From Gemmatimonadota bacterium (GTDB lineage: Bacteria; Gemmatimonadota; Gemmatimonadetes; Longimicrobiales; RSA9): DNA of 37,521 nt. The stretch is taken from the NCBI GenBank assembly GCA_007126035.1, contig SLCC01000197.1:1-37521 (forward strand). The letters run 5' to 3'. A program made the position numbers and the translations under genes. A model generated the notes under the pieces. It was not told where the DNA came from and made no database searches. It was given only the letters and a program-made list of their open reading frames with translations. Positions 26,563 to 34,046 of the stretch are shown in pieces. Numbering within the stretch: position 1 is the stretch's first letter; each line of letters starts with the position of its first letter.

Positions 26563-26715
26563 CGGCGAAGACCCCGGGCGAGTGTCCCGGGGACCAGTAA
26601 CGCAAGGACCTGGGCGCTACGCCTGGGTTTTTTTGTTGCTCGCCGTGGACCGGTGGGATCGTGTGGTACGGATAGACCGTCCCCGAGAGCACCAGAACAA
26701 CAGGGAGTACGGTAC
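26563..26715 (+). ncRNA. Structured csp leader RNA or short attenuated RNA
   Basis: From the predicted transcription start, the RNA first forms CCCCGGG/CCCGGGG (26572-26578 with 26586-26592, 7-base loop). It then reaches an intrinsic terminator at 26608-26634, so a stable RNA of about 72 bases may be released. Read-through would give a leader of about 153 bases, similar in length to known cspA leaders. No Rfam family is recognised by eye. The exact start is inferred from the promoter position. Confidence 0.5.
26608..26634 (+). terminator. Intrinsic terminator inside the csp leader
   Basis: A 9-bp stem, 26608-26616 (ACCTGGGCG) with 26620-26628 (CGCCTGGGT), includes two G-U pairs, has a CTA loop and is followed directly by a run of seven T (26628-26634). 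It lies between the strong promoter and the csp gene, so it can act as an attenuator or end a small RNA. Confidence 0.7.
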
Positions 26716-26724
26716 ATGCGTACC
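26711..26724 (+). promoter_or_regulatory. Hairpin with the csp start codon in its loop
   Basis: GGTAC-ATGC-GTACC is a perfect 5-bp stem whose four-base loop holds the ATG of csp. This could tune initiation with temperature, but the stem is short and may be chance. Confidence 0.4.
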
Positions 26725-26925
26725 AGAGGGACCGTGAAGTGGTTCAATGATCAGAAGGGCTTCGGTTTCATCACGCCGGAGGACGGTGGCAAGGACTGCT
26801 TCGTGCACCATTCGGCCATCAACGGGAGTGGCTTCAAGAGCCTGAGCGAGGGCGAGACGGTGGAGTTCGACGTCGTGCAGGGCCAGAAGGGCCCGGCGGC
26901 GGAGAACGTGAGCCGGCTCGGCTGA
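26716..26925 (+). CDS. Cold-shock protein (CspA family)
   Basis: A 69-residue OB-fold nucleic-acid chaperone. It starts [19 protein letters not shown], contains RNP1 (KGFGFI) and an RNP2-like DCFVHH, and ends with the usual [21 protein letters not shown]. It binds single-stranded RNA or DNA and melts secondary structure, at low temperature or constitutively. The length is normal. The ATG at 26716 is preceded by GGGAG eight bases upstream and sits in a small hairpin loop. The gene is monocistronic, with a strong promoter, a terminator-bearing leader and a 12-bp stem-loop after the stop. The leader architecture suggests post-transcriptional control. Confidence 0.96.
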   Translation: MRTRGTVKWFNDQKGFGFITPEDGGKDCFVHHSAINGSGFKSLSEGETVEFDVVQGQKGPAAENVSRLG

Positions 26926-26946
26926 GTCAGCCGCAGCCGACAGTGT

Positions 26947-26981
26947 AGAGAGCCGCCCTGGCCTGGCTGGGGCGGCTCTCT
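26947..26981 (+). terminator. Strong stem-loop after csp
   Basis: A 12-bp perfect stem AGAGAGCCGCCC/GGGCGGCTCTCT (26947-26958 with 26970-26981), 11-base loop, about 20 bases past the csp stop. No T-run on the plus strand. It may also serve the minus-strand operon arriving from the right. Confidence 0.65.
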
Positions 26982-26997
26982 CGCATCATCCTACCGG

Positions 26998-27180
26998 CTA
27001 CTGGCCCGACCTGGAGCCGTCCCGGGTCAGACCATCCCGCTCCAGGCGCCGGACAGCCCGCTCCACGGTCTGCCCGTCCCTGCCGCAGATCACCACGGCG
27101 CAGCCTTCCCGGACCAGCCACCGGGCCATGAGGCAGCCGAGCCCGCGGGATCCGCCCGTGACCAGGGCAACGTTCCGGGA
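26998..27180 (-). pseudogene. Remnant of a short-chain dehydrogenase/reductase (N-terminal part, no start codon)
   Basis: Read on the minus strand from 27180, the sequence opens NVALVTGGSRGLG, the Rossmann nucleotide-binding TGxxxGxG motif of SDR enzymes, followed by LVREGCAVVICGRD and VERAVRRLERDG, all typical of the first 50 residues of an SDR. It stops after about 60 codons at TAG (26998-27000), where a real enzyme has about 250 residues with a YxxxK site. No ATG, GTG or TTG precedes the Rossmann motif in frame. The reading continues directly, in the same frame, from the TAG of the small membrane protein. It looks like a decayed, truncated gene, the former last gene of the AtuA operon. Confidence 0.75.
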
Positions 27181-27366
27181 CTAATCGGGGCGGGGCAGGA
27201 AGCGGAGTATGATCCCGCCCACCAGCAGGAGCGCGCCCAGGATCATGACCATGGTGTTGTCCATGAGCATCCCGACAAGGGCCGCCACGCCCCCCAGGGT
27301 GAAGAGCCAGAGCTTCTCGGTCAGCCAGGGATCATCCTTGTCGCTGGCTCTACGGCGGAAGAACAT
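27181..27366 (-). CDS. Small two-helix membrane protein
   Basis: A 61-residue protein: basic, charged N-terminus (MFFRRRASDKDD), then two hydrophobic helices (about 19-35 and 38-56) and RFLPRPD at the end. No family is recognised. The ATG at 27364-27366 is 4 bases after the enoyl-CoA hydratase stop, with GGAAG upstream, so it is co-transcribed with the AtuA operon. The same frame runs on into the SDR remnant after its TAG. Confidence 0.65.
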   Translation of the reverse strand: MFFRRRASDKDDPWLTEKLWLFTLGGVAALVGMLMDNTMVMILGALLLVGGIILRFLPRPD

Positions 27367-27370
27367 AGGC

Positions 27371-28138
27371 CTACTTCCGTTCGAGGAAACGACGCAACCC
27401 TTCCCTGGTGTCAGGCGTCATCCGTGCCAGCACGTTCACTTCGGCGCCCCGTGCAATGGCTTCCTCGAAGGAAAGGCCGTCCATGCCGTAGAGGAGCCGT
27501 TTGCTCAGGGACACGGCGCTGGGTGAATGCTCGACCAGCTCCTTGGTGTACGCCCTGAGCCCTGCCTCCCACTCGGCGGCGGGTACTACCCTGTTCACGA
27601 GACCCAGCCCGGCGGCCTCTTCCGCCCCGATCCGGTCTCCCCGGACCAGCAGCTCGAAAGCGACCTTCTCGCCGACCAGGCGCCGGAGCAGCGCCATCAC
27701 CATGGCGGGCACGAAGCCCAGGTGGATCTCCGGGTATCCGAAGACCGCGTCATCCCTGGCTATGACCAGGTCGCACGCCGTGGCCAGACCCGCGCCGCCA
27801 GCCAGGGCGTGGCCGTGAACGGCGGCGACGACGGGCTTGGGATGCCGCCGTATGAGGACCAGGAGCGCACCCAGCGCCTGGGCGTCCGCCAGGTTCTCCG
27901 TGACGTCACTGGTCTCGGCGATCCGCTTCAGGGAGTCCAGGTCCGCACCGGCACAGAAATCTGGGCCATCACCGCGGATCAGGACCAGGTGCACGCTCCG
28001 GTCGGCCGCCGCGTCCCCAAGGGCACCGGCCAGTGTCTCGATCAACTCGCTGTTCAGGGCGTTGCGGCGCTCCGGGCGATCCAGGATCAGCGCCCGGACG
28101 CCGCCCGCCGTCTCGAGCCGCAAGGGCGACCTGGTCAT
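27371..28138 (-). CDS. Enoyl-CoA hydratase/isomerase family protein
   Basis: A 255-residue crotonase-fold enzyme. The CoA-binding and oxyanion segments DFCAGADLDSL (about residues 61-71) and HGHALAGGAGLATACDLVIA (about 108-127) are present, with FGYPEIHLGFVPAM carrying the usual Glu. It likely hydrates an enoyl-CoA intermediate of branched-chain, terpenoid or related acyl-CoA catabolism; the substrate is not determined. The ATG at 28136-28138 overlaps the previous stop (ATGA) and has GGAGGAG upstream. Gene context with AtuA suggests a role like AtuE or LiuC, by inference. Confidence 0.88.
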   Translation of the reverse strand: MTRSPLRLETAGGVRALILDRPERRNALNSELIETLAGALGDAAADRSVHLVLIRGDGPDFCAGADLDSLKRIAETSDVTENLADAQALGALLVLIRRHPKPVVAAVHGHALAGGAGLATACDLVIARDDAVFGYPEIHLGFVPAMVMALLRRLVGEKVAFELLVRGDRIGAEEAAGLGLVNRVVPAAEWEAGLRAYTKELVEHSPSAVSLSKRLLYGMDGLSFEEAIARGAEVNVLARMTPDTREGLRRFLERK

Positions 28139-28467
28139 GGCAGCAACTCCTCCGGCACGTCCACCTCCATGCGTAACAGTGCTGTCGAGAACGTCTTCCC
28201 CTGGGCATCGGTCATCAGCGACACCGTCCCGCCTCCCCCCAGGGCGTTGTGCAGCAGAAAGTTCAGGGCCCCGAGATTGGGCAGCTCGAACCGCTTCACC
28301 TCGCCCTTGACCATGTCACCGAAGTGCTCCTTCACCCGGCGCTCGGTGAGCTGTTCGACCAGCAGGTCGTAATGCTCCGCCCGGTAGGAGATGACGCCCA
28401 CGTTCACCGTGTCGCCCTTGTCGCCCGAGCGGGCGTGGGCGAGATCCTTGAGCTGTACTCTACGCAC
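28135..28467 (-). CDS. AtuA-like ferredoxin-fold protein
   Basis: A 110-residue protein corresponding to the C-terminal domain found fused to AtuA in some bacteria: LKDLAHARSGDKGDTVNVGV near the start, then VKRFELPNLGALNFLLHNALGGGG and the final VDVPEEL. Its molecular role is unknown, but it always travels with AtuA. I chose the GTG at 28465-28467 because GGAGG lies eight bases before it and the conserved part then starts at once; a GTG at 28509 would add 14 residues. It lies between AtuA and the enoyl-CoA hydratase, overlapping the latter. Confidence 0.82.
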   Translation of the reverse strand: MRRVQLKDLAHARSGDKGDTVNVGVISYRAEHYDLLVEQLTERRVKEHFGDMVKGEVKRFELPNLGALNFLLHNALGGGGTVSLMTDAQGKTFSTALLRMEVDVPEELLP

Positions 28468-28512
28468 CGTTCGGTCCTCCAGTTGGGTCCGACAAGGCCG
28501 ACCCTCCACGCA

Positions 28513-29901
28513 TCACGCCTCCGTGACCTCGACATGGAGATCCGGCTCGATCTGGCGGCGATCTATGAGGGCAGGCCAGAAGGCCATGATCTCCTGGACC
28601 CTGGGCCGCCCCCCGGCAAAGCCGGTGACGGACGGCGGGCCGGAGAGGATGAGTGGCGCGATCTCCCGGCTGAACTGCTCGACCGAGGCTCGGTCCTCGC
28701 TGCGCACGGCTATCCGGAGCTGGACCTCGGGCAAGTCGTCTGGTGGGTCCCCTGCCAGATGGCCGTGGGTGGAGCTCCAGCCAACGAGCTCGGTGCGGAC
28801 CTCTTCGAACCGAAGGCCCAACCGATGGAGGCGCTCCCTGAGGACCTGGTCTGCCGCCCGGGCCTTCCGCACGGCATCGGGCCAGGCGTAGACCAGCGTG
28901 CCCACCGCCTTCCAGCCGGCGGAATAGGCGATGGAGACCTTGAGCATGCCGGTGCGCGGTCTGCCTCTCACGCCGCTGACCCGGACCCGGTCGGGCCCGT
29001 CGTCGTCGAGCCGGATAGTGGTGAAGTCGGCGACCACGTCAGGGGTTATGTATTCGGCAGGGTCGCCCATCTCGTAAAGCAGCTGCTCCTTGATTATGGC
29101 CGGGTCGATCCTGCCGCCGGTGCCCTGGTGTTTGGTGACGACGAAGCTGCCATCGGGATAGGCCTCGACGATGGGGTATCCGATCCCCGCCAGGTCCGGG
29201 ATTGTGTCCCAGTCCACCAGGCAGTTGCCGCCACTGGCCTGGGCCCCGCACTCGTTGATGTGGCCGGCCACCACGCCTGCCGCCAGGAAGTCCCACTGGT
29301 CGGGTGCCCAGCCGAACTCGAAGATCATGGGCGCGTAGGTGAGGGCCGTGTCCGTGGAGCGACCCGTCACCACCACGGTAGCCCCACGCTCCAGCGCCTG
29401 GACGATGGGGCGTGCACCGATGTAGACGTTGGCGCTCGCCACCCGATCGATCACGTCGCTCAGGGGCCTGCCGGTGTCCATGTGCCTCAGCTCGTGGCCC
29501 TGCTCGACCAGTGACTCCAGGCGTCCCAGCAGGTCATCCCCGAAGACGATACCAACCCGGGGCCGTTCGTCGGACTTGCCGACGCGGGATCGGGCCGCCT
29601 CGAGCAGAGCGTCCCGACAACCCTCCAGGTTGACGCCGCCGGCGTTGCTTATGACCCGGACCCGGTTCCGGAGCAGGTCGGGGAACAACTCGGCCATGAG
29701 GGGCACGAAGTCCCGGGCGTATCCCTGTGTCGGGTCCCGGTCCCTCTGCTTCTGGAGGATGGACATGGTGACCTCGGCCAGGTAGTCCATCATGAGATAG
29801 TCAAGCGGGCCTCGCCTGACCTGCTCGATGGGGGCGTCCGGTCGATCACCCCAGAAGCCCTGGCCGCTGCCGATCCGGATCGGTCCGCGCTGTACTGTCA
29901 T
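28513..29901 (-). CDS. AtuA family protein (DUF1446, acyclic terpene utilization)
   Basis: A 462-residue protein of the AtuA/DUF1446 family: [16 protein letters not shown] at the N-terminus, [56 protein letters not shown] and [12 protein letters not shown] are all hallmark segments. In Pseudomonas the family is needed for citronellol/geraniol breakdown, but relatives occur widely next to acyl-CoA enzymes and the reaction is not established. The ATG at 29899-29901 has GGGAG upstream. It heads a minus-strand operon with the detached ferredoxin-fold protein and an enoyl-CoA hydratase. A good promoter lies about 75 bases upstream. Confidence 0.9.
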   Translation of the reverse strand: MTVQRGPIRIGSGQGFWGDRPDAPIEQVRRGPLDYLMMDYLAEVTMSILQKQRDRDPTQGYARDFVPLMAELFPDLLRNRVRVISNAGGVNLEGCRDALLEAARSRVGKSDERPRVGIVFGDDLLGRLESLVEQGHELRHMDTGRPLSDVIDRVASANVYIGARPIVQALERGATVVVTGRSTDTALTYAPMIFEFGWAPDQWDFLAAGVVAGHINECGAQASGGNCLVDWDTIPDLAGIGYPIVEAYPDGSFVVTKHQGTGGRIDPAIIKEQLLYEMGDPAEYITPDVVADFTTIRLDDDGPDRVRVSGVRGRPRTGMLKVSIAYSAGWKAVGTLVYAWPDAVRKARAADQVLRERLHRLGLRFEEVRTELVGWSSTHGHLAGDPPDDLPEVQLRIAVRSEDRASVEQFSREIAPLILSGPPSVTGFAGGRPRVQEIMAFWPALIDRRQIEPDLHVEVTEA

Positions 29902-29975
29902 GGCTCTCCCGTACAGGTCCCCGCCGCTTCGTCAGGCCGGACGCCGGCCATCCGGCTCAACTCCGGCTCCAGGCT

Positions 29976-30004
29976 AGGATACGCGGACCAGGGCCCACGG
30001 ACAA
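29976..30004 (-). promoter_or_regulatory. Candidate sigma70 promoter of the AtuA operon
   Basis: On the minus strand TTGTCC (30004-29999) and TATCCT (29981-29976) are separated by exactly 17 bases, about 75 bases upstream of the AtuA start. Confidence 0.5.
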
Positions 30005-30082
30005 CCGCCAAACGAACGGAGGACGAGTGGGCGGGCCTTGCGAGTAAATGGGTGGCGGACGAGTGATCTGGAGTGTATGAAG

Positions 30083-30111
30083 TTGCATCGGACCGACCGG
30101 CCAGATAACAT
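30083..30111 (+). promoter_or_regulatory. Candidate sigma70 promoter of the Mrp/Mbh-type operon
   Basis: TTGCAT (30083-30088) and TAACAT (30106-30111) are separated by exactly 17 bases. Transcription would start near 30118, leaving a short leader before the first gene at 30145. Confidence 0.5.
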
Positions 30112-30144
30112 CCCCGCCGTCCCGATCTCAGACAGAGGTTAAGG

Positions 30145-30645
30145 ATGCACGTTCGACAGTACGCCCAGAGGGTCGTGCTAACCGCGCTCATACTTGCGGC
30201 GGCGTGGTACGTGCTGTCTGGCCGGTTCGACCTGCTGCATTTCGGGACGGGCGTGGTCGTTGCCCTGGCCATCGCCGCCAACCTGCCGGGCATCGATGAC
30301 CGGACACACTTCCGCCCGCTCCGGTTCCTCCTGTACTGCCCGTGGCTGGCGGTGCAGGTAGTGAAGTCGAACCTGCGGGTGGCCCGTGGCGTTCTGAGTG
30401 CCCGCCTGGACATTGCGCCCACGTTCATCAGCCGACGTCCCGACGTGATCGGAGACCGTGCCCTGACGTTGCTGGGCGCCAGCACTACGCTGACGCCGGG
30501 CACCCTGACCGTGGATGTGTCACAGCACGAGGTCTTCATTCATGCCCTGGACACCAAGTCGGCCCGGGACATAGAGGAAGGCGCCATCGCCAGCCAGGTA
30601 GCGCGGGTCTTCGTGGCGCCGGAGCTCGAGGAGCCGCGGTCGTGA
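30145..30645 (+). CDS. mrpE: Mrp/Mnh antiporter subunit E (MbhA-like)
   Basis: A 166-residue MnhE-family membrane protein. Two or three helices lie in the first 80 residues (VVLTALILAAAWYVLSG and HFGTGVVVALAIAANL), then LLYCPWLAVQVVKSNLRVARGVL. The soluble tail has the family motif LLGASTTLTPGTLTVDV. It is a structural subunit of a multisubunit cation/proton antiporter in the inner membrane. First gene of the operon; TTAAGG precedes the ATG. The stop overlaps the next start (GTGA). Confidence 0.92.
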   Translation: MHVRQYAQRVVLTALILAAAWYVLSGRFDLLHFGTGVVVALAIAANLPGIDDRTHFRPLRFLLYCPWLAVQVVKSNLRVARGVLSARLDIAPTFISRRPDVIGDRALTLLGASTTLTPGTLTVDVSQHEVFIHALDTKSARDIEEGAIASQVARVFVAPELEEPRS

Positions 30646-30914
30646 CTATGCTGTTCGCGGTCGTGACATCCACCATAGTAGTCGTCATCGCCTTCTTCAT
30701 GGCCCGGCTGATCATCGGTCCCACCATATTCGACCGGGTGGTGGCGCTGAACGGTATCGGGACGCTGATCCCGGTGCTGATGGTGATGACGGGCATGTTC
30801 TACGCCCGGCTGGACATGTTCGTGGACCTGGCCCTGGCCATTTACCTGCTCAACCTGTTCACCACCCTCCTGATCGCCCGGTACGTCCGGCAGAAAGCGG
30901 AGACGGAGGAATGA
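30642..30914 (+). CDS. mrpF: Mrp/Mnh antiporter subunit F (MbhB-like)
   Basis: A 90-residue MrpF/PhaF protein with three helices. The family segment GPTIFDRVVALNGIGT follows the first helix, and YARLDMFVDLALAIYLLNLFTT the second. The GTG at 30642 is preferred to the ATG at 30648: it overlaps the mrpE stop and has GAGGAG eight bases upstream. Confidence 0.92.
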   Translation: MTMLFAVVTSTIVVVIAFFMARLIIGPTIFDRVVALNGIGTLIPVLMVMTGMFYARLDMFVDLALAIYLLNLFTTLLIARYVRQKAETEE

Positions 30915-31270
30915 TGCTGCAGGTGATCGCCGGTCTCTTCATGGCCGTGGGCACCTTCTTCCTGGTGGTGGCGGCCATCGGATTCGTCCGGCTGCCGGAC
31001 GTGTTCTGCCGGCTCCATGTGAACGGGGTGATCGACACGCTGGGCGCGCCCCTGATCCTGCTGGGTGCAGCCATCTTCATCGGCGCCAGCCTGGTATCGC
31101 TCAAGCTGCTCCTGGCCATCGGATTCCTGCTGGTCAGCAGCCCGCTGGTGGCCCATCTCCTGGCCAGGGCCGCCCTTGAGGCGGGGCACCAGCCAGGCGT
31201 GATCGAGGAGCGCTCCGAGCACCGGTGGGCCCAGGTCCGGACGCGACGCGGGGCCGGGAGGCAGGAATGA
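30911..31270 (+). CDS. mrpG: Mrp/Mnh antiporter subunit G (MbhC-like)
   Basis: A 119-residue MnhG-family protein with three helices. It has FVRLPDVFCRLHVNG and the second element DTLGAPLILLGAAIF as in other MrpG subunits. The hydrophilic tail (from about residue 88) is longer than usual. The ATG at 30911 overlaps the mrpF stop; the stop overlaps the next start (ATGA). Confidence 0.92.
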   Translation: MMLQVIAGLFMAVGTFFLVVAAIGFVRLPDVFCRLHVNGVIDTLGAPLILLGAAIFIGASLVSLKLLLAIGFLLVSSPLVAHLLARAALEAGHQPGVIEERSEHRWAQVRTRRGAGRQE

Positions 31271-31809
31271 TCACATTCCTGATCCACGCCGTCACGCTGC
31301 TCACGGCCGTGACTGCCCTGGCCATCATCCGGGTCCGGGACCTCTTCGCCCTGATCGCGCTCCTGGCCGTGTACAGCGGGCTGCTGGCCACGCTCTTCGT
31401 GCTCATGGGCGCAGTGGACGTGGGTCTCACCGAGGCGGTGGTGGGTCTCAGCGTTTCCGTGGTCTTCCTCATGGCCCTCATGTGGTGGATCGACCCCTAC
31501 GAGGTGAGCAACCATCCGCCTCTGCGGCAGGCGCTGCCGGCGATCCCCGCCGTGGGGCTGGGCGCGCTGCTGGTCTACGGCGTCATGGCCCTGCCACCCT
31601 TCGGGGACCCCACCGCGCCGCCCATGCAGCGGGTGTCCCCGTACTACATCGAGAGCAGCTACGCCGACATGGCGACGCCCAATGTGGTGGCGGCTGTTCT
31701 TGCAGACTATCGAAGCCTGGACACGCTGGTGGAGGCTGCGGTCGTGTTCGCCGCCGCGCTGGCCTGTCTGCTGATCCTGTTGTATCGCGATGATCCGACC
31801 GTTCGATAG
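31267..31809 (+). CDS. Fused MbhD-MbhE-like subunit (MrpA C-terminal equivalent)
   Basis: A 180-residue membrane protein made of two parts. Residues 1-73 are MbhD/DUF4040-like (IIRVRDLFALIALLAVYSGL, MGAVDVGLTEAVVG). Residues about 80-180 are MbhE-like (YYIESSYADMATPNVVAAVL, DYRSLDTLVEAAVV). In classical Mrp these parts form the C-terminus of the giant MrpA subunit; in archaeal Mbh they are the separate proteins MbhD and MbhE. Here they are fused to each other but free of any NuoL-like domain. The ATG at 31267 overlaps the mrpG stop; the 3' end overlaps the MnhB-type gene by 20 bases. Confidence 0.88.
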   Translation: MITFLIHAVTLLTAVTALAIIRVRDLFALIALLAVYSGLLATLFVLMGAVDVGLTEAVVGLSVSVVFLMALMWWIDPYEVSNHPPLRQALPAIPAVGLGALLVYGVMALPPFGDPTAPPMQRVSPYYIESSYADMATPNVVAAVLADYRSLDTLVEAAVVFAAALACLLILLYRDDPTVR

Positions 31810-32233
31810 TCTCATGCTCCGCACGCTGCTCGGCCCGCTGGTGGCCGCAATGCAGCTGTTCGCCTTCTACATCCTTGTCCACGGGCACTACAGCCCCGGC
31901 GGCGGGTTCCAGGCGGGCATCCTCCTGGGCGCATCCATGATCCTGCCCCGCCTGACCCTGGGCCGAGCGCAGGGACCGCTCGCGCTGACACCTGGCGGCG
32001 CCGGCGTCCTCACGGCCGTAGGCGTCCTGATCTTCGCCGGTCTGGGAACGGTTGCCGTATTGGTCGGACAGCCCATGCTGGACTACTCCGTCCTGCCCCT
32101 GGACCCGGACCCCGCCGTGCGCCGGTCCCTGGCCATCCTGCTCATCGAGGTGGGCGTCACCCTGGCCGTGGCGGGCGCCATGCTGTCGATCTTCTACGCC
32201 CTGTCCGGGAAGCTGGGAGGCGAGGAACGATGA
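31790..32233 (+). CDS. mrpB: Mrp/Mnh antiporter subunit B (MbhF-like)
   Basis: A 147-residue MnhB-family protein with four helices. It carries the hallmark HGHYSPGGGFQAGILLGAS near residue 31 and the final EVGVTLAVAGAMLSIFYAL. It follows the MbhDE fusion with a 20-base overlap and runs into the next gene with ATGA. It is a membrane subunit of the antiporter, with the Gly-rich loop typical of the family. Confidence 0.93.
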   Translation: MIRPFDSLMLRTLLGPLVAAMQLFAFYILVHGHYSPGGGFQAGILLGASMILPRLTLGRAQGPLALTPGGAGVLTAVGVLIFAGLGTVAVLVGQPMLDYSVLPLDPDPAVRRSLAILLIEVGVTLAVAGAMLSIFYALSGKLGGEER

Positions 32234-32580
32234 TCGAGGACATCGTCGCCCGCGGCCCGTACCTCCTGTTCGCCCTCCTGGCGGTGGCTGGGCTGTACCT
32301 GATGATGTCCCACCGGAACCTGATGAAGGCGGTGGCCGGTCTCTATTTGTTCCAGACCGCCGCCATACTGCTGTTCATCGCCCTGAGCTACCGGGAAGGG
32401 GCCTCGGTTCCCATCGCCGCGGACGGCCTCGAGCTGCACAACCCCCTGCCCCACGCCATGATGCTCACCGCTATCGTGGTGGGCGTGGCCATCCTGGGCG
32501 TGGCCATCGCCATACTCCGGCGCATCCAGGCCGAGACCGGCTCCATTGAAGAGGGGCCCACCGGCGACGAGGGCGGCTGA
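32230..32580 (+). CDS. mrpC: Mrp/Mnh antiporter subunit C (NuoK-like, MbhG-like)
   Basis: A 116-residue three-helix NuoK/MnhC homologue (GLYLMMSHRNLMKAVAGLYL, ELHNPLPHAMMLTAIVVGVA). The motif NPLPHAMMLTAIVV is shared with MrpC and MbhG. The ATG at 32230 overlaps the mrpB stop and the TGATG junction leads directly into mrpD. It likely couples the small-subunit part to the large antiporter-like subunits. Confidence 0.93.
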   Translation: MIEDIVARGPYLLFALLAVAGLYLMMSHRNLMKAVAGLYLFQTAAILLFIALSYREGASVPIAADGLELHNPLPHAMMLTAIVVGVAILGVAIAILRRIQAETGSIEEGPTGDEGG

Positions 32581-34046
32581 TGCAGTCCAATCTGCCGATC
32601 CTGCTGTTCCTGGTGCCGTTCCTCGCCTCCATGGTGGGTGCCATCGTGGGGTGGTACGTCCGGCACGCCGCCCGCCGGATCGCTCTCGTGGCCATGGCGG
32701 CGACGGCGGGCATCAGCATCCTGGCCCTGTTCAGGGTCCTGGAAATCGGCAGCCTCCACACCCACATGGCCGGCTGGCCGCCGCCCATCGGCATCGAGGT
32801 GCTCCTGGACCCGCTGAGCGCCTTCATCGCCGCGACCATAGCGGTGGTGGGGCTCATCGTGGTGGCCGGCGCCGTCGAGCACTCGGGCGCGGAGCTACCG
32901 CGGCGGAAGGTGGTCTACTACCCGTCGATCCTGCTCCTGATGTCGGGTCTCATGGGGATCACCATCACCGGAGACCTCTTCAACCTCTTCGTCCAGATCG
33001 AGGTGGCGAGCCTGGCGGCATACGGGCTGGTGGCCGCCGGCGGCCGGGGGGCGCCGCGGGCAGCGTTGAACTACCTGATCATCGGGAGCCTGGGCGCGTC
33101 CCTGTACCTGATGGGCGTCGGCTTCATCTACGCGGCTACCGGGACCTTGAACATGGCCCAGGTGGCCACCCTGCTAGCCGAGGCGGACCAGCGTCTGGTC
33201 CTGGTGGGCGGCCTGTTGATGGTGGGCGGGCTGGCCACGAAGATGGGGCTCTTCCCCTTCCACGTCTGGATGCCCGCAGCCTACTCCCGGGCGCCGACGG
33301 CTGCCGCCGCTTTCATGGCGCCGCTGGTGACGAAGGTGTCGGCGTACGCGCTGATACGGGTCCTGTTCTGGGTGTTTGCCGGTGGTGCGCTGTTGGTGGA
33401 CGACCTGCTCCTGGAGGTGGTGGCGTGGGCTGGTGCGGCGGCGGTGGTGCTGGGTAGCGTCCTGGCGTTCATGCAGACGGACCTGCGCCGGCTGCTGGCG
33501 TACTCGAGCGTTGGGCAGATGGGCGTGGTGGCGCTGGGCGCGGGGCTGGCCAACGCCACGGCCATGACGGGCGCGATCATGCACATCGCGAACGACGCCT
33601 TGATGAAGGGTGCGCTGTTCCTGGCGGCCGGCATGGCTTTGATCCGGTTCGGCGTGCGCAACGTTGACGAGCTGGCCCGGCTCCGGGGGCAGGCGCCGTG
33701 GACGATGGCGGTTGTGGTGGTGGCGGGGCTGTCTCTTATCGGCATCCCGCCCCTGTCGGGCTTCTTCGGCAAGTGGTACGTACTGAGCGGCGCGATCGAG
33801 GAAGCCCGTTGGGCTTTCGTGGTGGCTCTTGCGGTAGGCAGCCTCGCGGCGGTTGGTTACGTGTTCCGGATACTGGAGCCGCTCTTCTTCCGCCCCCCGG
33901 ACACTGGGCCCCTGGCACGGGAAGGCAACTGGGCGCTGGTGGTGGCGTGCGTGCTGCTGGCGACGCTGATGATCGTGCTTGGCGTCGGCAACGAGCGGCT
34001 GGTGACGGTCTTCATCATGCCGGCGCTGCCGGGGTTGGTGCCGTGA
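32580..34046 (+). CDS. mrpD: Mrp/Mnh antiporter subunit D (NuoL/M/N family, MbhH-like)
   Basis: A 488-residue proton-translocating antiporter-like subunit with about 14 helices. The ion-path residues are in place: Glu141 (NLFVQIEVASLAAYGL), Lys221 (GLATKMGLFPFHVWMP) and Lys252 (TKVSAYALIR), then QTDLRRLLAYSSVGQMG and HIANDALMKGALFL. It is the first of three large paralogs in this operon and the one most like standard MrpD. The start overlaps the mrpC stop (TGATG); the stop overlaps the next start (GTGA). Confidence 0.93.
   Translation: MQSNLPILLFLVPFLASMVGAIVGWYVRHAARRIALVAMAATAGISILALFRVLEIGSLHTHMAGWPPPIGIEVLLDPLSAFIAATIAVVGLIVVAGAVEHSGAELPRRKVVYYPSILLLMSGLMGITITGDLFNLFVQIEVASLAAYGLVAAGGRGAPRAALNYLIIGSLGASLYLMGVGFIYAATGTLNMAQVATLLAEADQRLVLVGGLLMVGGLATKMGLFPFHVWMPAAYSRAPTAAAAFMAPLVTKVSAYALIRVLFWVFAGGALLVDDLLLEVVAWAGAAAVVLGSVLAFMQTDLRRLLAYSSVGQMGVVALGAGLANATAMTGAIMHIANDALMKGALFLAAGMALIRFGVRNVDELARLRGQAPWTMAVVVVAGLSLIGIPPLSGFFGKWYVLSGAIEEARWAFVVALAVGSLAAVGYVFRILEPLFFRPPDTGPLAREGNWALVVACVLLATLMIVLGVGNERLVTVFIMPALPGLVP

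Noticed and set aside
28249-29514. 421-codon plus-strand frame
   Set aside because: Antisense to AtuA; no family resemblance.
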